From contig NC_022524.1 in assembly GCF_000473245.1 (NCBI RefSeq), positions 4,054,501-4,118,500 of the forward strand: DNA of 64,000 bases, written 5' to 3'. The notes below the pieces were generated by a model, which worked only from the letters and a program-made list of their open reading frames with translations, was not told where the DNA came from and ran no database searches. The DNA is from Bacillus infantis NRRL B-14911 (GTDB lineage Bacteria > Bacillota > Bacilli > Bacillales > Cytobacillaceae). Shown here piece after piece: positions 16,961 through 26,681 of the stretch (position 1 is the stretch's first letter; each line of letters starts with the position of its first letter). Both the position numbers and the translations under genes were made by a program.

Positions 16961-17878
16961 ATGTTATCTTTCTTTAAAAAGAATAAACAGGAAAAGCCTG
17001 TCAAACAAGGCACTGACAGCACGATATCTTCAAAAGAATTACTGAATGAGACAGGGAATGAAGCGGCTGCAGAAGAGGTGGAAACTGCACTATCCCTCCA
17101 TCCGGCCACAAATATTACAGCAGAGCAGCAGTATGTTTTAAGGTTCCTTAATAATGAACTGCCTCCCCTTCTGCCGAATCAAATTTCCCTGGCAGGAATT
17201 GAGCTGCAGCAGGATGGCGGATCTGTGACAGTTGCCGCTTTTGTCCGCAGCAGCCTTTCAAAGGCCGTTGAGTTCAAGAAGACCCACTTATTGCTTGTGG
17301 GGCCAGATGAGGAAATTCTCGCACGGAAGGAATTTGATCTTACAGAAATTGGTGAAATACCTGCCAAAAGCAGCCGTCCGTGGAATTTTACTTTTAACAG
17401 TTCTGATTTACTGACAGATTCGATCCCTGCAGAAGGCTGGAAGCTTGCTTTTGAAATTCGGAATAATGAGGAGCACAGGCTGGACCTGGATGAAGCCTGG
17501 GAGAATAGCTTGAGCAGCAGCGACAAAGAAAAGCTTAAACAGATGGTTGAACAAATGGACCCGCCAAAGATCGGGGAAATCAACTTTATGGGCATCCAGG
17601 CAAAAGTTGCTGACAATGAAGATCTGCAAGTCACACTCCTGATCCGAAATGGAAACGATCAGAATGTCATGCTTCAGCAGCTGCCGCTCCAGGTGGAAGA
17701 CGCCACCTCCGAAGTAATTGCAAAAGGCGGCTTTCAGCTCGACAAGTTTGAACTCAAAGCCAATACAAGCAAACCATGGACATTTATTTTTCCGAAAAGC
17801 CTACTATTGAAAGACAACCCTGATTTAAGCAGCTGGAAGGCTTATCCCCTTCAGCAGCAGGTTCAAACGGAAATTTAA
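16961..17878 (+). CDS. slaP: Accessory Sec system S-layer assembly protein SlaP
   Basis: The 305-residue protein has no signal peptide and contains two related domains at about residues 55-150 and 190-300. Both have the pattern of the duplicated SLAP domain (a beta-strand stretch followed by a SRPWNF-F or SKPWTFIF ending). In B. anthracis SlaP works with SecA2 to secrete and assemble S-layer proteins. The start follows a GAGGAG. The internal duplication, the secA2 neighbour and the SLH genes downstream all support the call. The C-terminus ends in a terminator for the operon. Confidence 0.9.
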   Translation: MLSFFKKNKQEKPVKQGTDSTISSKELLNETGNEAAAEEVETALSLHPATNITAEQQYVLRFLNNELPPLLPNQISLAGIELQQDGGSVTVAAFVRSSLSKAVEFKKTHLLLVGPDEEILARKEFDLTEIGEIPAKSSRPWNFTFNSSDLLTDSIPAEGWKLAFEIRNNEEHRLDLDEAWENSLSSSDKEKLKQMVEQMDPPKIGEINFMGIQAKVADNEDLQVTLLIRNGNDQNVMLQQLPLQVEDATSEVIAKGGFQLDKFELKANTSKPWTFIFPKSLLLKDNPDLSSWKAYPLQQQVQTEI

Positions 17879-17888
17879 GGTAACCATA

Positions 17889-17934
17889 AGAAAACCCTCC
17901 CCTGCCTTCTTTCCCGGCTGGGGAGGGTTTTTTC
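17889..17934. terminator. secA2-slaP terminator
   Basis: AAAACCCTCCCC pairs with GGGGAGGGTTTTTT across a ~20-nt loop. The symmetrical A/T flanks make it usable in both directions. Confidence 0.9.
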
Positions 17935-17939
17935 AGCTT

Positions 17940-18357
17940 ACTGCAAGAAAATGCGGTGACTATGCATGTCCATCAGCATATTTTGCTATATGCTCCACGA
18001 GATGATGGCCAGTATTCTGGAAGAAGCTGTCAGGCTTCAGCACTTAACCTTATTGTTTTTTTCACACGCATTTCTATTAAAAAAACATTCAAATAAAAGA
18101 AAATGAGCACCCATTAAAATAGGTACTCATCCCCGGCCACAACCATTTATAGTAGTTTACAAAACAGGTTTGTTACATATTTATTTTAACATATAACTTA
18201 TCATATACAAGTTAAAATATGAAAATATTAGTCCTTATACCATAAAAATGAAATAGGATCACAACTGATAATAACTGGGGATTTAACAAGATTTCAAGTC
18301 CCTCTCCTCATGCGGGAAAGGATAAAGCGGCTTTGATTCAAAGCCGCTTTCCATCAC
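17940..18357. other. Intergenic region with two hairpins, no clear gene
   Basis: The region is AT-rich. A hairpin at 18099-18126 (ATGAG-ACC / GG-TGCTCAT) followed by ATTTTCTTTT on the minus strand looks like a terminator, and a strong AAAGCGGCTTT/AAAGCCGCTTT stem at 18323-18350 follows the subtilase stop codon. A short minus-strand frame near 17965-18042 reads as a possible gene remnant but cannot be assigned. Confidence 0.5.
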
Positions 18358-21300
18358 TTATTTCAGATATACTTTCAGCTTATAAGGCTTAATTGTGGAC
18401 CCTCGGAAATAATCATTTACTTTGATTTGATAGGTTCCTTTTTTCAGATTCACGCTCAGTACCTCTGCATCTCCCTCAGGATAAAAATCAGCAGAAGATA
18501 CCAGCTTTCCATTCTGATAAAGAGCCATTTTCCCGTCAGATTCTATTCCGGTTTCAAGCTTAATTTTTCCGCTGCTGTCCTTTTTGAGGGTAAACTCATA
18601 CCAGTCTTCATCTCCATTTGGCACGCCCGCATTCAAATATCCGCTGGCCTCCCACATATTGCCCTTTTGCTTCAGTTTAACCGGCTTAGAGGCAATATTG
18701 TTCCGAACCTTGTTTCCTGCATCTTCATCCTTCTTATTTGTTGAGGCCAAAGTCAGCTTATACGGGACAAGGGTTAACGGAACAGCAGAATCTGTGAAGC
18801 TGGAGAGGGCCAGAATATAATTCTTGCCTTTTTCCGCTTTAAAAGAACCAAACGTGTTTCCATAATCAATGCCTTTTTCGATATATTGAATATAATTATA
18901 CTCTTCTTCATCCACTTTTCGGTTCTTATTCTTGTCTTCAATGACTGCAACGAATCCATAGAAACTGCCAAGCAGTTCCTTCGGATATTTCTTCAGGCTT
19001 GCCGGCACCTCTCCTTTTTCCAAGGTGATTCCATAGATTTGCTCTGATTTGGATTGCAGATAGAATACATCCTGGTCACCCGGCATCGCAAAGTTGCCTT
19101 GGACTGTCATGCCAGGCAGATCCTTCACCTTTTCCATCTTATCATTATCCTCATACTTATCCTGAGGATTTTTTACAATCAGCTTTGAAGTGAACTGGAA
19201 GGGAGAAAAAGAAATCTGATTGCTATAGTAATTTGTATTCACTTTAACCAGATAATTTTCACCTTTTTTCAAGCCGGTATACAGAGATTTATCTGTATCA
19301 ATGAACATATTATAGCTGATATTTGATCCAATCTGATTCAGATAGGTATGCTCTGTTCCTTCTTCATCCTTTTCCTTCACAACCTGATAGATTTCAAGCA
19401 TCGGTATGTCAGTGCTGTTCAGCATACTAAACTGGTAAATGCCTGTCTCTGACGGTTCGAGCTTAAACCAGTCTTCATCCTCGAACGTCTGCAGGTATCC
19501 TGAAGCCGTCCCCCCGATTTTATATGGCAGAGCCATCTCCTGTATTGCTGCCACATAATTTTCGTAAGAATCCTCTTCCGCTGCTGCTCGGAAGGTATTC
19601 CTCTTCTGTTCCAGTGTGCCCAAGCCGCTGCTGGCAGATCCGACTTTCTCTTCAGTGCTTCCTTCATCATAGAATGGCAGGCCGTCTTCATCCGGAGGAA
19701 GAACTTTTCCTTCAATCTTCACTGAATACGGATAAATGGAAGATTCTACTTCATCATCCTCTTCAAATAGCTCATAGTTCATATAGTAATCATATATTCC
19801 ATAGTAATTGCTTTTTTTGCTGGAAGTTTTGATTAGATACTCCATGCCAGGATCAGCTGTAAAGGTAAGGACCTCCCCTTCACCGCGTCCTTTCGAATTG
19901 ACATAATGCATAGGCTCAACAGGTTCCTCGCCTTCAAGGAGTTCATAGATATACTGTTCCTTCTCCTCCTCGCTCATCTCTCCCATATCCCCGGGGAAGA
20001 TCATGTCAAGAGGATACACGCTGATGGTTGAGTCTATTCCGGCAACACCTGTCGACGTAATTTTAATCACCTGCTGCTCTTCCCCTTCAGCTTTGAAGCT
20101 TAAATAGTCATCATCGCCGTTTTCGCCTATGAAGGTTAGGCTTTTCTTGGAGTCATAAGGCAGAGTATCCACTTTTAATGGATTCGCCGCTGTCGACTCA
20201 TCTTCCGGAAGGACCGTAAGCTTTTCAACATTCAGCTCATATTGTGAAAGTTTCTTAGCCGAATCATCATAGCTTCCATTTGCATCTTTTACGCCAATTG
20301 CCACAGTTCCTGTGAAAGGCGCTTTTACCAGCTTTCCTTCCGTTTTATTTTCTCTTACTTTATTAACATCTATTATTTCTTTCGCGCCTTTTGGAGAATA
20401 GAAATGGATCATCATTTTATAATCATACTGGCTGGAACCGAGCAGAGAAGCCTGGATGTATTCTCCCTCTTTGACATTGAACTTGATCCACTTTTCTTCA
20501 TAAGGCTTGGTTAAGGTCCCTTTTCTTACAATTTTTTTGCTGCTGTCCACGGTTTCTGCAGCGGTCTGTACTTCTTTTGGGCTTTTTGCCTTATTCACAA
20601 TGGAAGGAACTTTCTTGATATCAAATTGAAGCGCCTTAACCGGGTTGATTAGACCGCTTCCGAACTTAACATCGTAGCCTGCTGTTCCAAGATCATCGGC
20701 CGTGTGCTCCAGGATATATTCGACCTGGGCCGGGGTGAGATTTGGATTCTTGGACAAAAGAAGTGACGCAGCTGCAGCTACCATCGGTGAGGCCATTGAT
20801 GTTCCGCTCAGCGTTCTGAAGGTTGACTTCTTCTCCGGCTCGTAGATGGTGCTGTATACATCAGCCCCAGGTGCAGCTACATCAATCGATGGGCCATAGG
20901 AAGAAAAGTCTCCTAATTTTTTGTACTTATCTACGGCAGATACGCTGATGACCCCTTCATAAGCCGCAGGATAGCTGATGGTGTCATCACCGGTATTCCC
21001 GGCAGCCGCTACAATGGTAATATTTTTTGCGAGAGCTTTTTTGACAGCCTCCTCTATGATTGGCGACTTCATCGGACCGCCAAGGCTCATGTTGATCACT
21101 TTGGCACCACTTTTGACAGCCTGCATAATGCCCTGGGCAATTGCATAGTCGGAAGCACCCCAGCCCCTGTCAAACACATCGATCGGCAAGATCTGGGCAT
21201 TGGGATTTATCCCGTATGCACCGACTCCATTATCCTTTTTGGCGGCAATGATCCCAGCAACATGTGTCCCGTGAAAATCTGGCATTCCCGGATTCATTGG

Positions 21301-21870
21301 ATTGACCGTATTATAGCTTGAAAGGAGCTGCCCCTTCAAATCAGGATGGCTGCTGTCAACACCCTGGTCAATGACTGCTACCTTCACTTTATTTTTTCCG
21401 GCAAGCTTCTGGGCTTTTTCTGCTTGAAGCATTGTTAAATGATAAGACTCCCCAAGCTTAGGATCCTGAAGCCCGAGAGGCTTGTACATAACAGCAGGGC
21501 TGACCGACTGGACCTTGCTGTTTTTTTGATATTTGCCAATCACTTCATGAAGCTTCTTTTTATCCTGAACCTTGACCACTGAATAGTTTAAATCTGCTAT
21601 CTGTTTTATCACAATTGAACCCATCCGCTTGTGCTCTGCCGCCGAAATGGTTCCCTTATATTTAATAATAAGCGTATCTTCACTGACCAGCTGCCTTTCC
21701 CCGGCTTCCAGCTTGTCCTTCAGCAAACGATGATCTTTCAAATTTGAAGCGATGCTGACCTTTTGTCCGCCCTTTGATTCTGCAAGCACATTAACCGGAG
21801 CCAGAACTGCTCCCGCCAGCAAACCAGCACTCAGCCCAATCGAGGCAAAGCTTTTCTTCCATTCCCCCAT
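18358..21870 (-). CDS. Secreted S8 (subtilisin-type) serine protease with long C-terminal region
   Basis: This is a 1170-residue extracellular protease. A signal peptide (KKSFASIGLSAGLLAGAVLA... cut near VLAES) is followed by an inhibitor-like prodomain (LIIKYKGTISAAEH) and a subtilase domain. The catalytic residues are Asp in AVIDQGVD (about 168), His in DFHGTHVAG (about 200), Asn in VAAAGNTGD and Ser in LSGTSMASP (about 360). The remaining ~750 residues are beta-rich with several pre-peptidase C-terminal-like modules (EDEDWFKLEPSETG, DQDVFYLQSK, GDEDWYEFTLKKD). No SLH or sortase signal is present. The start at 21870 has AGGGGGA upstream. Secreted proteases are typical DegU targets. Confidence 0.93.
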   Translation of the reverse strand: MGEWKKSFASIGLSAGLLAGAVLAPVNVLAESKGGQKVSIASNLKDHRLLKDKLEAGERQLVSEDTLIIKYKGTISAAEHKRMGSIVIKQIADLNYSVVKVQDKKKLHEVIGKYQKNSKVQSVSPAVMYKPLGLQDPKLGESYHLTMLQAEKAQKLAGKNKVKVAVIDQGVDSSHPDLKGQLLSSYNTVNPMNPGMPDFHGTHVAGIIAAKKDNGVGAYGINPNAQILPIDVFDRGWGASDYAIAQGIMQAVKSGAKVINMSLGGPMKSPIIEEAVKKALAKNITIVAAAGNTGDDTISYPAAYEGVISVSAVDKYKKLGDFSSYGPSIDVAAPGADVYSTIYEPEKKSTFRTLSGTSMASPMVAAAASLLLSKNPNLTPAQVEYILEHTADDLGTAGYDVKFGSGLINPVKALQFDIKKVPSIVNKAKSPKEVQTAAETVDSSKKIVRKGTLTKPYEEKWIKFNVKEGEYIQASLLGSSQYDYKMMIHFYSPKGAKEIIDVNKVRENKTEGKLVKAPFTGTVAIGVKDANGSYDDSAKKLSQYELNVEKLTVLPEDESTAANPLKVDTLPYDSKKSLTFIGENGDDDYLSFKAEGEEQQVIKITSTGVAGIDSTISVYPLDMIFPGDMGEMSEEEKEQYIYELLEGEEPVEPMHYVNSKGRGEGEVLTFTADPGMEYLIKTSSKKSNYYGIYDYYMNYELFEEDDEVESSIYPYSVKIEGKVLPPDEDGLPFYDEGSTEEKVGSASSGLGTLEQKRNTFRAAAEEDSYENYVAAIQEMALPYKIGGTASGYLQTFEDEDWFKLEPSETGIYQFSMLNSTDIPMLEIYQVVKEKDEEGTEHTYLNQIGSNISYNMFIDTDKSLYTGLKKGENYLVKVNTNYYSNQISFSPFQFTSKLIVKNPQDKYEDNDKMEKVKDLPGMTVQGNFAMPGDQDVFYLQSKSEQIYGITLEKGEVPASLKKYPKELLGSFYGFVAVIEDKNKNRKVDEEEYNYIQYIEKGIDYGNTFGSFKAEKGKNYILALSSFTDSAVPLTLVPYKLTLASTNKKDEDAGNKVRNNIASKPVKLKQKGNMWEASGYLNAGVPNGDEDWYEFTLKKDSSGKIKLETGIESDGKMALYQNGKLVSSADFYPEGDAEVLSVNLKKGTYQIKVNDYFRGSTIKPYKLKVYLK

Positions 21871-22130
21871 CACTCTTCCCCCTAATAGCATCTGTTTTCT
21901 TCTAACCTCTCAACCCTGAATTTCCTAAAACAGGAATACAAGATTCTCACAAGAAATTTTCCCTGCAGTTAAGCACAACAGTAAATATATACATATTAAA
22001 CCAATATATTCCTACTATATAGACGAATGGGAATGAAAAAAGTTTCATTTATAAAACTATGGTATTAGCAGCAGAATTGACAGGGACCCGCCGGGCTGCT
22101 TTGCTCCTCTTCAAACTTCATAGTATTCTT

Positions 22131-22161
22131 CAAAAAAAAAGCATCCGACCGGATGCCTTCT
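22131..22161 (-). terminator. Terminator of the PatA/PatB-like operon
   Basis: On the minus strand GGCATCCG-GT-CGGATGC is followed by TTTTTTTTTG, just after the PatB-like stop codon. Confidence 0.9.
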
Positions 22162-23243
22162 TATTTACTCATAGCCGTTTCACTGCTATTTTCTTTCAGC
22201 TGTGCATATTTGAAATTTTTGATCTGCTCTCTCATATTGCTGATTTTCTGGTCGTATTCTGCCAGGGTTTTAATGCTGTTCCCCTTGCTCATTTCGTCAA
22301 GCATCCAATCGTTTACATAGGGGAAGTAATGCGATCTGTCCATATAATTGGATACATTGAAGGTTATCTCTGATTCATCCTGGAAATCATAAACTTCCAC
22401 ATTTCCTAAAGAATCAAGTTCTTTAAAGATATCCTTCTTGACCTGAAGCCTGTCTGCTGTAATAACCGGCTTCCCTTCATCTACAACCACATGCCGTGTG
22501 ATTGGATATGGTGTATAAAAAAAGGTGAATTCTATATCCGGATGCTTCTTTGCCATGGACAGCATGTTGGTCCGGAAGCTTTCCATATAGCTCTCTGTAT
22601 TATGCGATGCGGCCGGCGGAGCGGATATTCCTTCCAGCTGCTCCTTCATCCCGCTGACTGTAAGAGGCGGCCTTTTCTCACCAAATTTGTAATAGGACCG
22701 CGGATCAGCATCCATATTCACTTTATCTTGGTTATGATACTGATAGTCTATTTTCTTCAAGGCATCATAGCTGAGCAGGTACGGCAGATCATTGATGATA
22801 TTTCTGTCATAAAGATATTCGGGAAAAGTAGCATCCTTCCTGTCAGGTTCGCCTGCCAGAGAATCATAATTGATTTCCCAATAAATCTTTTTAATGTCCT
22901 TTGATTTGACGGCGAGCTCTGCAGCTTTTTTCTGCTCATGAGCCGAAGACCCGGATATGGAGGCATTGAGGGATGCTGCATCGAGCTTCCTGTCGATGGT
23001 TTCCTCCTTGAAATTATGCGCCATTGAGGTACCGATAAACACGGTATCATAATCGAGATTGCGGATCATCCCTGCCATTTGGTATCTCATATTAAAATTT
23101 TTTATGAATGTACGTTTATAGATGCCTTCTTTGTGGTAGTAGACATAAGGATCTGATACATATACCAGTCCCATCAGAATGACAGCCAGGACAATAAATA
23201 TAAGAGAGAAACCTGTTATAAATCGCTTATACGACATTTCCAC
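22161..23243 (-). CDS. PatB-like SGNH-fold cell-wall O-acetyltransferase
   Basis: The 361-residue protein has an N-terminal membrane anchor (about residues 10-30) and an extracellular SGNH-type domain. FIGTSMAHNF near residue 70 holds the likely nucleophile Ser, and DRSHYFPYV near residue 300 supplies the Asp-His pair. It overlaps the upstream MBOAT gene region, forming a two-gene operon. Such PatA/PatB pairs move acetyl groups across the membrane onto peptidoglycan or, in B. anthracis, onto the secondary wall polymer that holds SLH proteins. AAGGAG lies 8 nt before a GTG at 23243; an ATG at 23249 is only 2 nt from it, and an ATG at 23237 is also possible. Confidence 0.78.
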   Translation of the reverse strand: MEMSYKRFITGFSLIFIVLAVILMGLVYVSDPYVYYHKEGIYKRTFIKNFNMRYQMAGMIRNLDYDTVFIGTSMAHNFKEETIDRKLDAASLNASISGSSAHEQKKAAELAVKSKDIKKIYWEINYDSLAGEPDRKDATFPEYLYDRNIINDLPYLLSYDALKKIDYQYHNQDKVNMDADPRSYYKFGEKRPPLTVSGMKEQLEGISAPPAASHNTESYMESFRTNMLSMAKKHPDIEFTFFYTPYPITRHVVVDEGKPVITADRLQVKKDIFKELDSLGNVEVYDFQDESEITFNVSNYMDRSHYFPYVNDWMLDEMSKGNSIKTLAEYDQKISNMREQIKNFKYAQLKENSSETAMSK

Positions 23244-23255
23244 TGTCATTGCTCC

Positions 23256-24701
23256 TTAAAAGTTGAAATATAGGAATTCAGAGATTTTGCCGAGCTGAAG
23301 GATCGACACAATTGAAATGATGGCCAGAAAAACCATATTGAACGCTGAAGGCTTGAATCTGTGCATCATTTCAAAGGAATTATGTCTTAAAGTCACAATG
23401 AATAAGGCTAATATAATCATGATGAAGCTCGGAAACGTGTAAAACATAGCCCTGTCCGGCATGAGGTTCAGCCCTGTCAACGGCTCGAGCACTGCTGCAG
23501 CTCTTGTCGGCAGCTCAAAATTGATGAACCCAAACATGATTTTCAGCATAAGGACAGCCTGAGCAAAGCTTTCGGCCCGGAAAAACACCCAAGCCATATT
23601 GACAAAATTGAAGGTGATAAACCAGGCGAGGATTGCCGGCATCTTGAAGCCCTTCCTGCTCCACCACCTGTATACCACAGAGGCAGCCCCGTGAAGGAAT
23701 CCCCAAAAGATGAAGGTCCACCCTGCCCCATGCCAAAAACCGCTCACTAAAAAGATGATCATAATATTGATATAAGTCCTGAACGGCCCTTTTCTATTCC
23801 CGCCAAGCGGAAAGTAGATATAGTGCGTCAGGAAACGGCCCAGCGTCATATGCCATCTCCGCCAAAAATCCTGGATATTAAGAGACTTATACGGAGAATT
23901 GAAATTAATAGGGAGCCTGATATTGAAAAGCAGGGCAGCACCCGCAGCCATATCGCAATAGCCGCTGAAGTCAAAATAAAGCTGGAACGTATAAGATAAG
24001 GAGACGATCCATGACTCCGCAAAATTCAATTCGGAAATCCTGCTGTAGCCATCATTGGCCCATACTGAAAAAGAATCGGCAATCATGACTTTTTTGAATA
24101 GTCCAATCCCGAAAATAAAAAGGCCAAGTGCTATATTCTTCGCCTGAAGGCGGCCGCTTCCCTCTTTATGGAACTCTGACATCATTTCACTGTGGTGCAC
24201 AATCGGACCGGCAATCAGCTGCGGGAAAAAGCTCACAAAAACCATATATTCATGCAGTTTATAGCCCTTCGTTTCATAGCGGTAGCTGTCAACCAGATAG
24301 GCGATCTGCTGAAAGGTAAAAAAGCTTATGGCAAGCGGAAGAGCCAGATGAAGCAGCGGGAATGCATCTCCTGCAAATGTATTGAGAGAGGATAGGAAGA
24401 AGTCTGTGTATTTAAAATAGCCGAGCAGGCCGGCATTGAATACAATTCCCAGGGTCAATACAATCTTTCTTTTCTTGATCTCTTCCATTCCCCCAAGACA
24501 GGTCCCTATTGCAAAGTTAACCAGCATGGATATCAAAATCAGCGGCAGATAGCTTATGTTCCACCAGGCATAGAAAAACAGGGAAGCTGCGACAATCCAC
24601 AACTTGGCTGCTGTCCCTTGCTTCATATAGTGAAGAAAAAAATATCCCAAAAAAGCAATTGGCAAAAAATAAAAAATGAATTCATAAGAATTGAAAAGCA
24701 A
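23256..24701 (-). CDS. MBOAT-family O-acyltransferase, PatA-like
   Basis: The 481-residue membrane-bound O-acyltransferase has about ten or more membrane helices. It contains FFPQLIAGPIVH, YFDFSGYCDMA, FNSPYKSLNIQDFWRRWHMTLG and the catalytic-His region SGFWHGAGWTFIFWGFLHG. This is the DltB/AlgI/PatA pattern. PatA proteins pass acetyl groups from the cytoplasm to a PatB partner, and the adjacent SGNH protein fills that role here. The start is a TTG with AGAGGTG 8 nt upstream. Location among SLH genes suggests that the acceptor is the SLH-binding wall polymer; that is inference. Confidence 0.9.
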   Translation of the reverse strand: MLFNSYEFIFYFLPIAFLGYFFLHYMKQGTAAKLWIVAASLFFYAWWNISYLPLILISMLVNFAIGTCLGGMEEIKKRKIVLTLGIVFNAGLLGYFKYTDFFLSSLNTFAGDAFPLLHLALPLAISFFTFQQIAYLVDSYRYETKGYKLHEYMVFVSFFPQLIAGPIVHHSEMMSEFHKEGSGRLQAKNIALGLFIFGIGLFKKVMIADSFSVWANDGYSRISELNFAESWIVSLSYTFQLYFDFSGYCDMAAGAALLFNIRLPINFNSPYKSLNIQDFWRRWHMTLGRFLTHYIYFPLGGNRKGPFRTYINIMIIFLVSGFWHGAGWTFIFWGFLHGAASVVYRWWSRKGFKMPAILAWFITFNFVNMAWVFFRAESFAQAVLMLKIMFGFINFELPTRAAAVLEPLTGLNLMPDRAMFYTFPSFIMIILALFIVTLRHNSFEMMHRFKPSAFNMVFLAIISIVSILQLGKISEFLYFNF

Positions 24702-24865
24702 TTTGCCTGCACCTCTGTTAAGTTGTAAGTTTTACTGGTCAATTATACTAGATATAAAGGCAGTTGTCATACTTTGCCGAAAAATGCTACGATTCCTATG
24801 CTCGTTGATAAAGCCTGCTTAAAAAGCTTTCTCATCAATGCGCTAAAACATTTAAGGAGGCTGTA

Positions 24866-26569
24866 ATGCACTTAAGCAAACTATTTTTTACGGTGTTGAT
24901 AGGATTTATTTTCACTCTTGCCCTCCTGGAGGAAGAGGCTTTAGCCAAGAAGCTGCTGGATGCCCCCCATATAAAACAATTGCCGGAGCTGCCAAGGGGC
25001 TGTGAGGTGACAAGCCTTGCCATGATGCTGCTGGATGCAGGTGCCAAAGCGGATAAAATGACATTGGCCAAGCAGATCAAAAAGGTTCCATTTAAACAGA
25101 ACGGGCTCCACGGAAATCCATACGACGGCTTCGTTGGAAACATGTATACATATTCCCTTCCCGGCTACGGCGTATATAACGGCCCTATAGCAGAGCTTGC
25201 AGAAGATTATCTGCCAGGAAGAACCGTTAATTTAACAGGGCTTGCTCCTTCTTACATATATAAAATGATAGACAAGGGTTCTACAGTCTGGGTCATTACC
25301 AACTCACGCTTCAGAGCGCTTCCCACTTCGCAATTTCAGACATGGAACACCAGCACAGGGAAGGTCAGCATTACATACAGAGAGCACAGTGTTCTGGTGA
25401 CAGGCTATGATTCACAGTATGTGTATATCAATGACCCGCTCTATAAAACCAAAAACCGGGCGGTCAGCCGTAAAAACTTTGAAGCTTCCTGGGTGCAGAT
25501 GGGCAGACAGGCGATCAGCTATTATCCTAAGAACCAACATTTTTTTGCCGATACAATTGGACATTGGGCAGAAAAAGAGATTAATAGATTTTCAGAGCTT
25601 GAATACATAAACGGCTATAAGAATGGATTGTTCAAACCAAATGACAGCATTACACGCAGCCAGCAGGCCATCATGACAGCACGGGTGCTCAATCTTCCTC
25701 TCGAGAACAGGAAGAGTCCTTTGTTTAAAGATCTTTCAGTTACGAATACAGAGTACAAAGCTGTTTCAGCACTTGTAGAAGAAGGGATCCTCCAGGACGG
25801 GGCAGCCTTTTCCGGCACGAATGCCCTGACCCGGGCAGAGATGAGCAAGATATTAACAATGGCATTTAAGCTCCCGCTGTCTGGAACAAAGCAATTTACT
25901 GATGTTTCGGATGCAAGCTGGGCACTGCCATATATACAAACGATTTATGAGTACGGTATCACTTCCGGCTATTCTAATGGCACCTTCAAGCCTAACGACC
26001 AGGTGACAAGAGCACAGTTTTCCGTCTTCCTGACCCGAGCGATGGAAAAACTGTGGTTTACAGATATATATAAGCATTGGGCAAGGGATGATATCAGCAT
26101 GCTGAAGAGAGAAGGAATCATAAAAGGTGAAAGCAACGGCTCCTTCAGGCCGAATGCCAGCATCTCAAGAGCGGAAGCAGCAGTCATGCTGGACAGGTCA
26201 ATTGACCTCCCTGAAGCGGGCGGGTTCCAGGCAGCCTTTAAGGACCTCCCTGCGAATCATTTTTCTTACAGTTCCGTGATGAAGCTTGTCCAGGCTGGCA
26301 TTCTATCAGACTCTGAAGCTTTCAGGCCAAATGACGAAATGTCCAGGCAAGAATTCGCCAGGGTTATTGCCCTGGGGTACAAGTTAAACTACACGCCCGC
26401 CGATCCCGTGTTCACCGATGTTCCGCCCGATCATGGATTTTATGAGGCGATTCAGGCATTGGCACAGAATAATATCACAAAAGGGAATGGCAGCGGCCAA
26501 TTCTCCCCCGGAAGCTCGATTACAAGAGCGGAATTCGCAAGTCTCCTGGCGCGCGCCTATAGGAAATAA
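24866..26569 (+). CDS. C39-like (YvpB-type) peptidase with six SLH motifs
   Basis: The 567-residue secreted protein has a signal peptide (to about residue 27), then a papain-like Peptidase_C39_2 domain. Catalytic candidates are Cys in LPRGCEVTSLAM, His in YREHSVLVTGY and Asp in INDPLYKTKN. Six SLH motifs fill residues ~230-567: FADTIGHWAEKE, FKDLSVTNTE, FTDVSDASWALPY, FTDIYKHWARDD, FKDLPANHFSY and FTDVPPDHGFY. SLH motifs bind secondary wall polymers, so the enzyme should be wall-attached by two SLH trimers. AAGGAGG precedes the ATG. It is the only plus-strand SLH gene here. Confidence 0.9.
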   Translation: MHLSKLFFTVLIGFIFTLALLEEEALAKKLLDAPHIKQLPELPRGCEVTSLAMMLLDAGAKADKMTLAKQIKKVPFKQNGLHGNPYDGFVGNMYTYSLPGYGVYNGPIAELAEDYLPGRTVNLTGLAPSYIYKMIDKGSTVWVITNSRFRALPTSQFQTWNTSTGKVSITYREHSVLVTGYDSQYVYINDPLYKTKNRAVSRKNFEASWVQMGRQAISYYPKNQHFFADTIGHWAEKEINRFSELEYINGYKNGLFKPNDSITRSQQAIMTARVLNLPLENRKSPLFKDLSVTNTEYKAVSALVEEGILQDGAAFSGTNALTRAEMSKILTMAFKLPLSGTKQFTDVSDASWALPYIQTIYEYGITSGYSNGTFKPNDQVTRAQFSVFLTRAMEKLWFTDIYKHWARDDISMLKREGIIKGESNGSFRPNASISRAEAAVMLDRSIDLPEAGGFQAAFKDLPANHFSYSSVMKLVQAGILSDSEAFRPNDEMSRQEFARVIALGYKLNYTPADPVFTDVPPDHGFYEAIQALAQNNITKGNGSGQFSPGSSITRAEFASLLARAYRK

Positions 26570-26570
26570 A

Positions 26571-26613
26571 AAAAGGAACACCTCTATTATATTTGGGAGG
26601 TGTTCCTTTTTTA
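26571..26613. terminator. Bidirectional terminator between two SLH genes
   Basis: AAAAAAAGGAACACCTC pairs with GAGGTGTTCCTTTTTT. It ends the plus-strand C39-SLH gene and can also end the opposing gene. Confidence 0.9.
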
Positions 26614-26681
26614 GGTTTTTCTATGTTGCTGCAGTCTATTTCCGGCTGGGTCAGCTGCTTAGCAGAGCATTAACGACCGGC

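Noticed and set aside
17960-18045. Minus-strand frame ending in GHHLVEHIAKYADGHA
   Set aside because: Only about 26 codons with a GTG start and weak ribosome-binding site. It looks like a gene remnant, but no family could be named.
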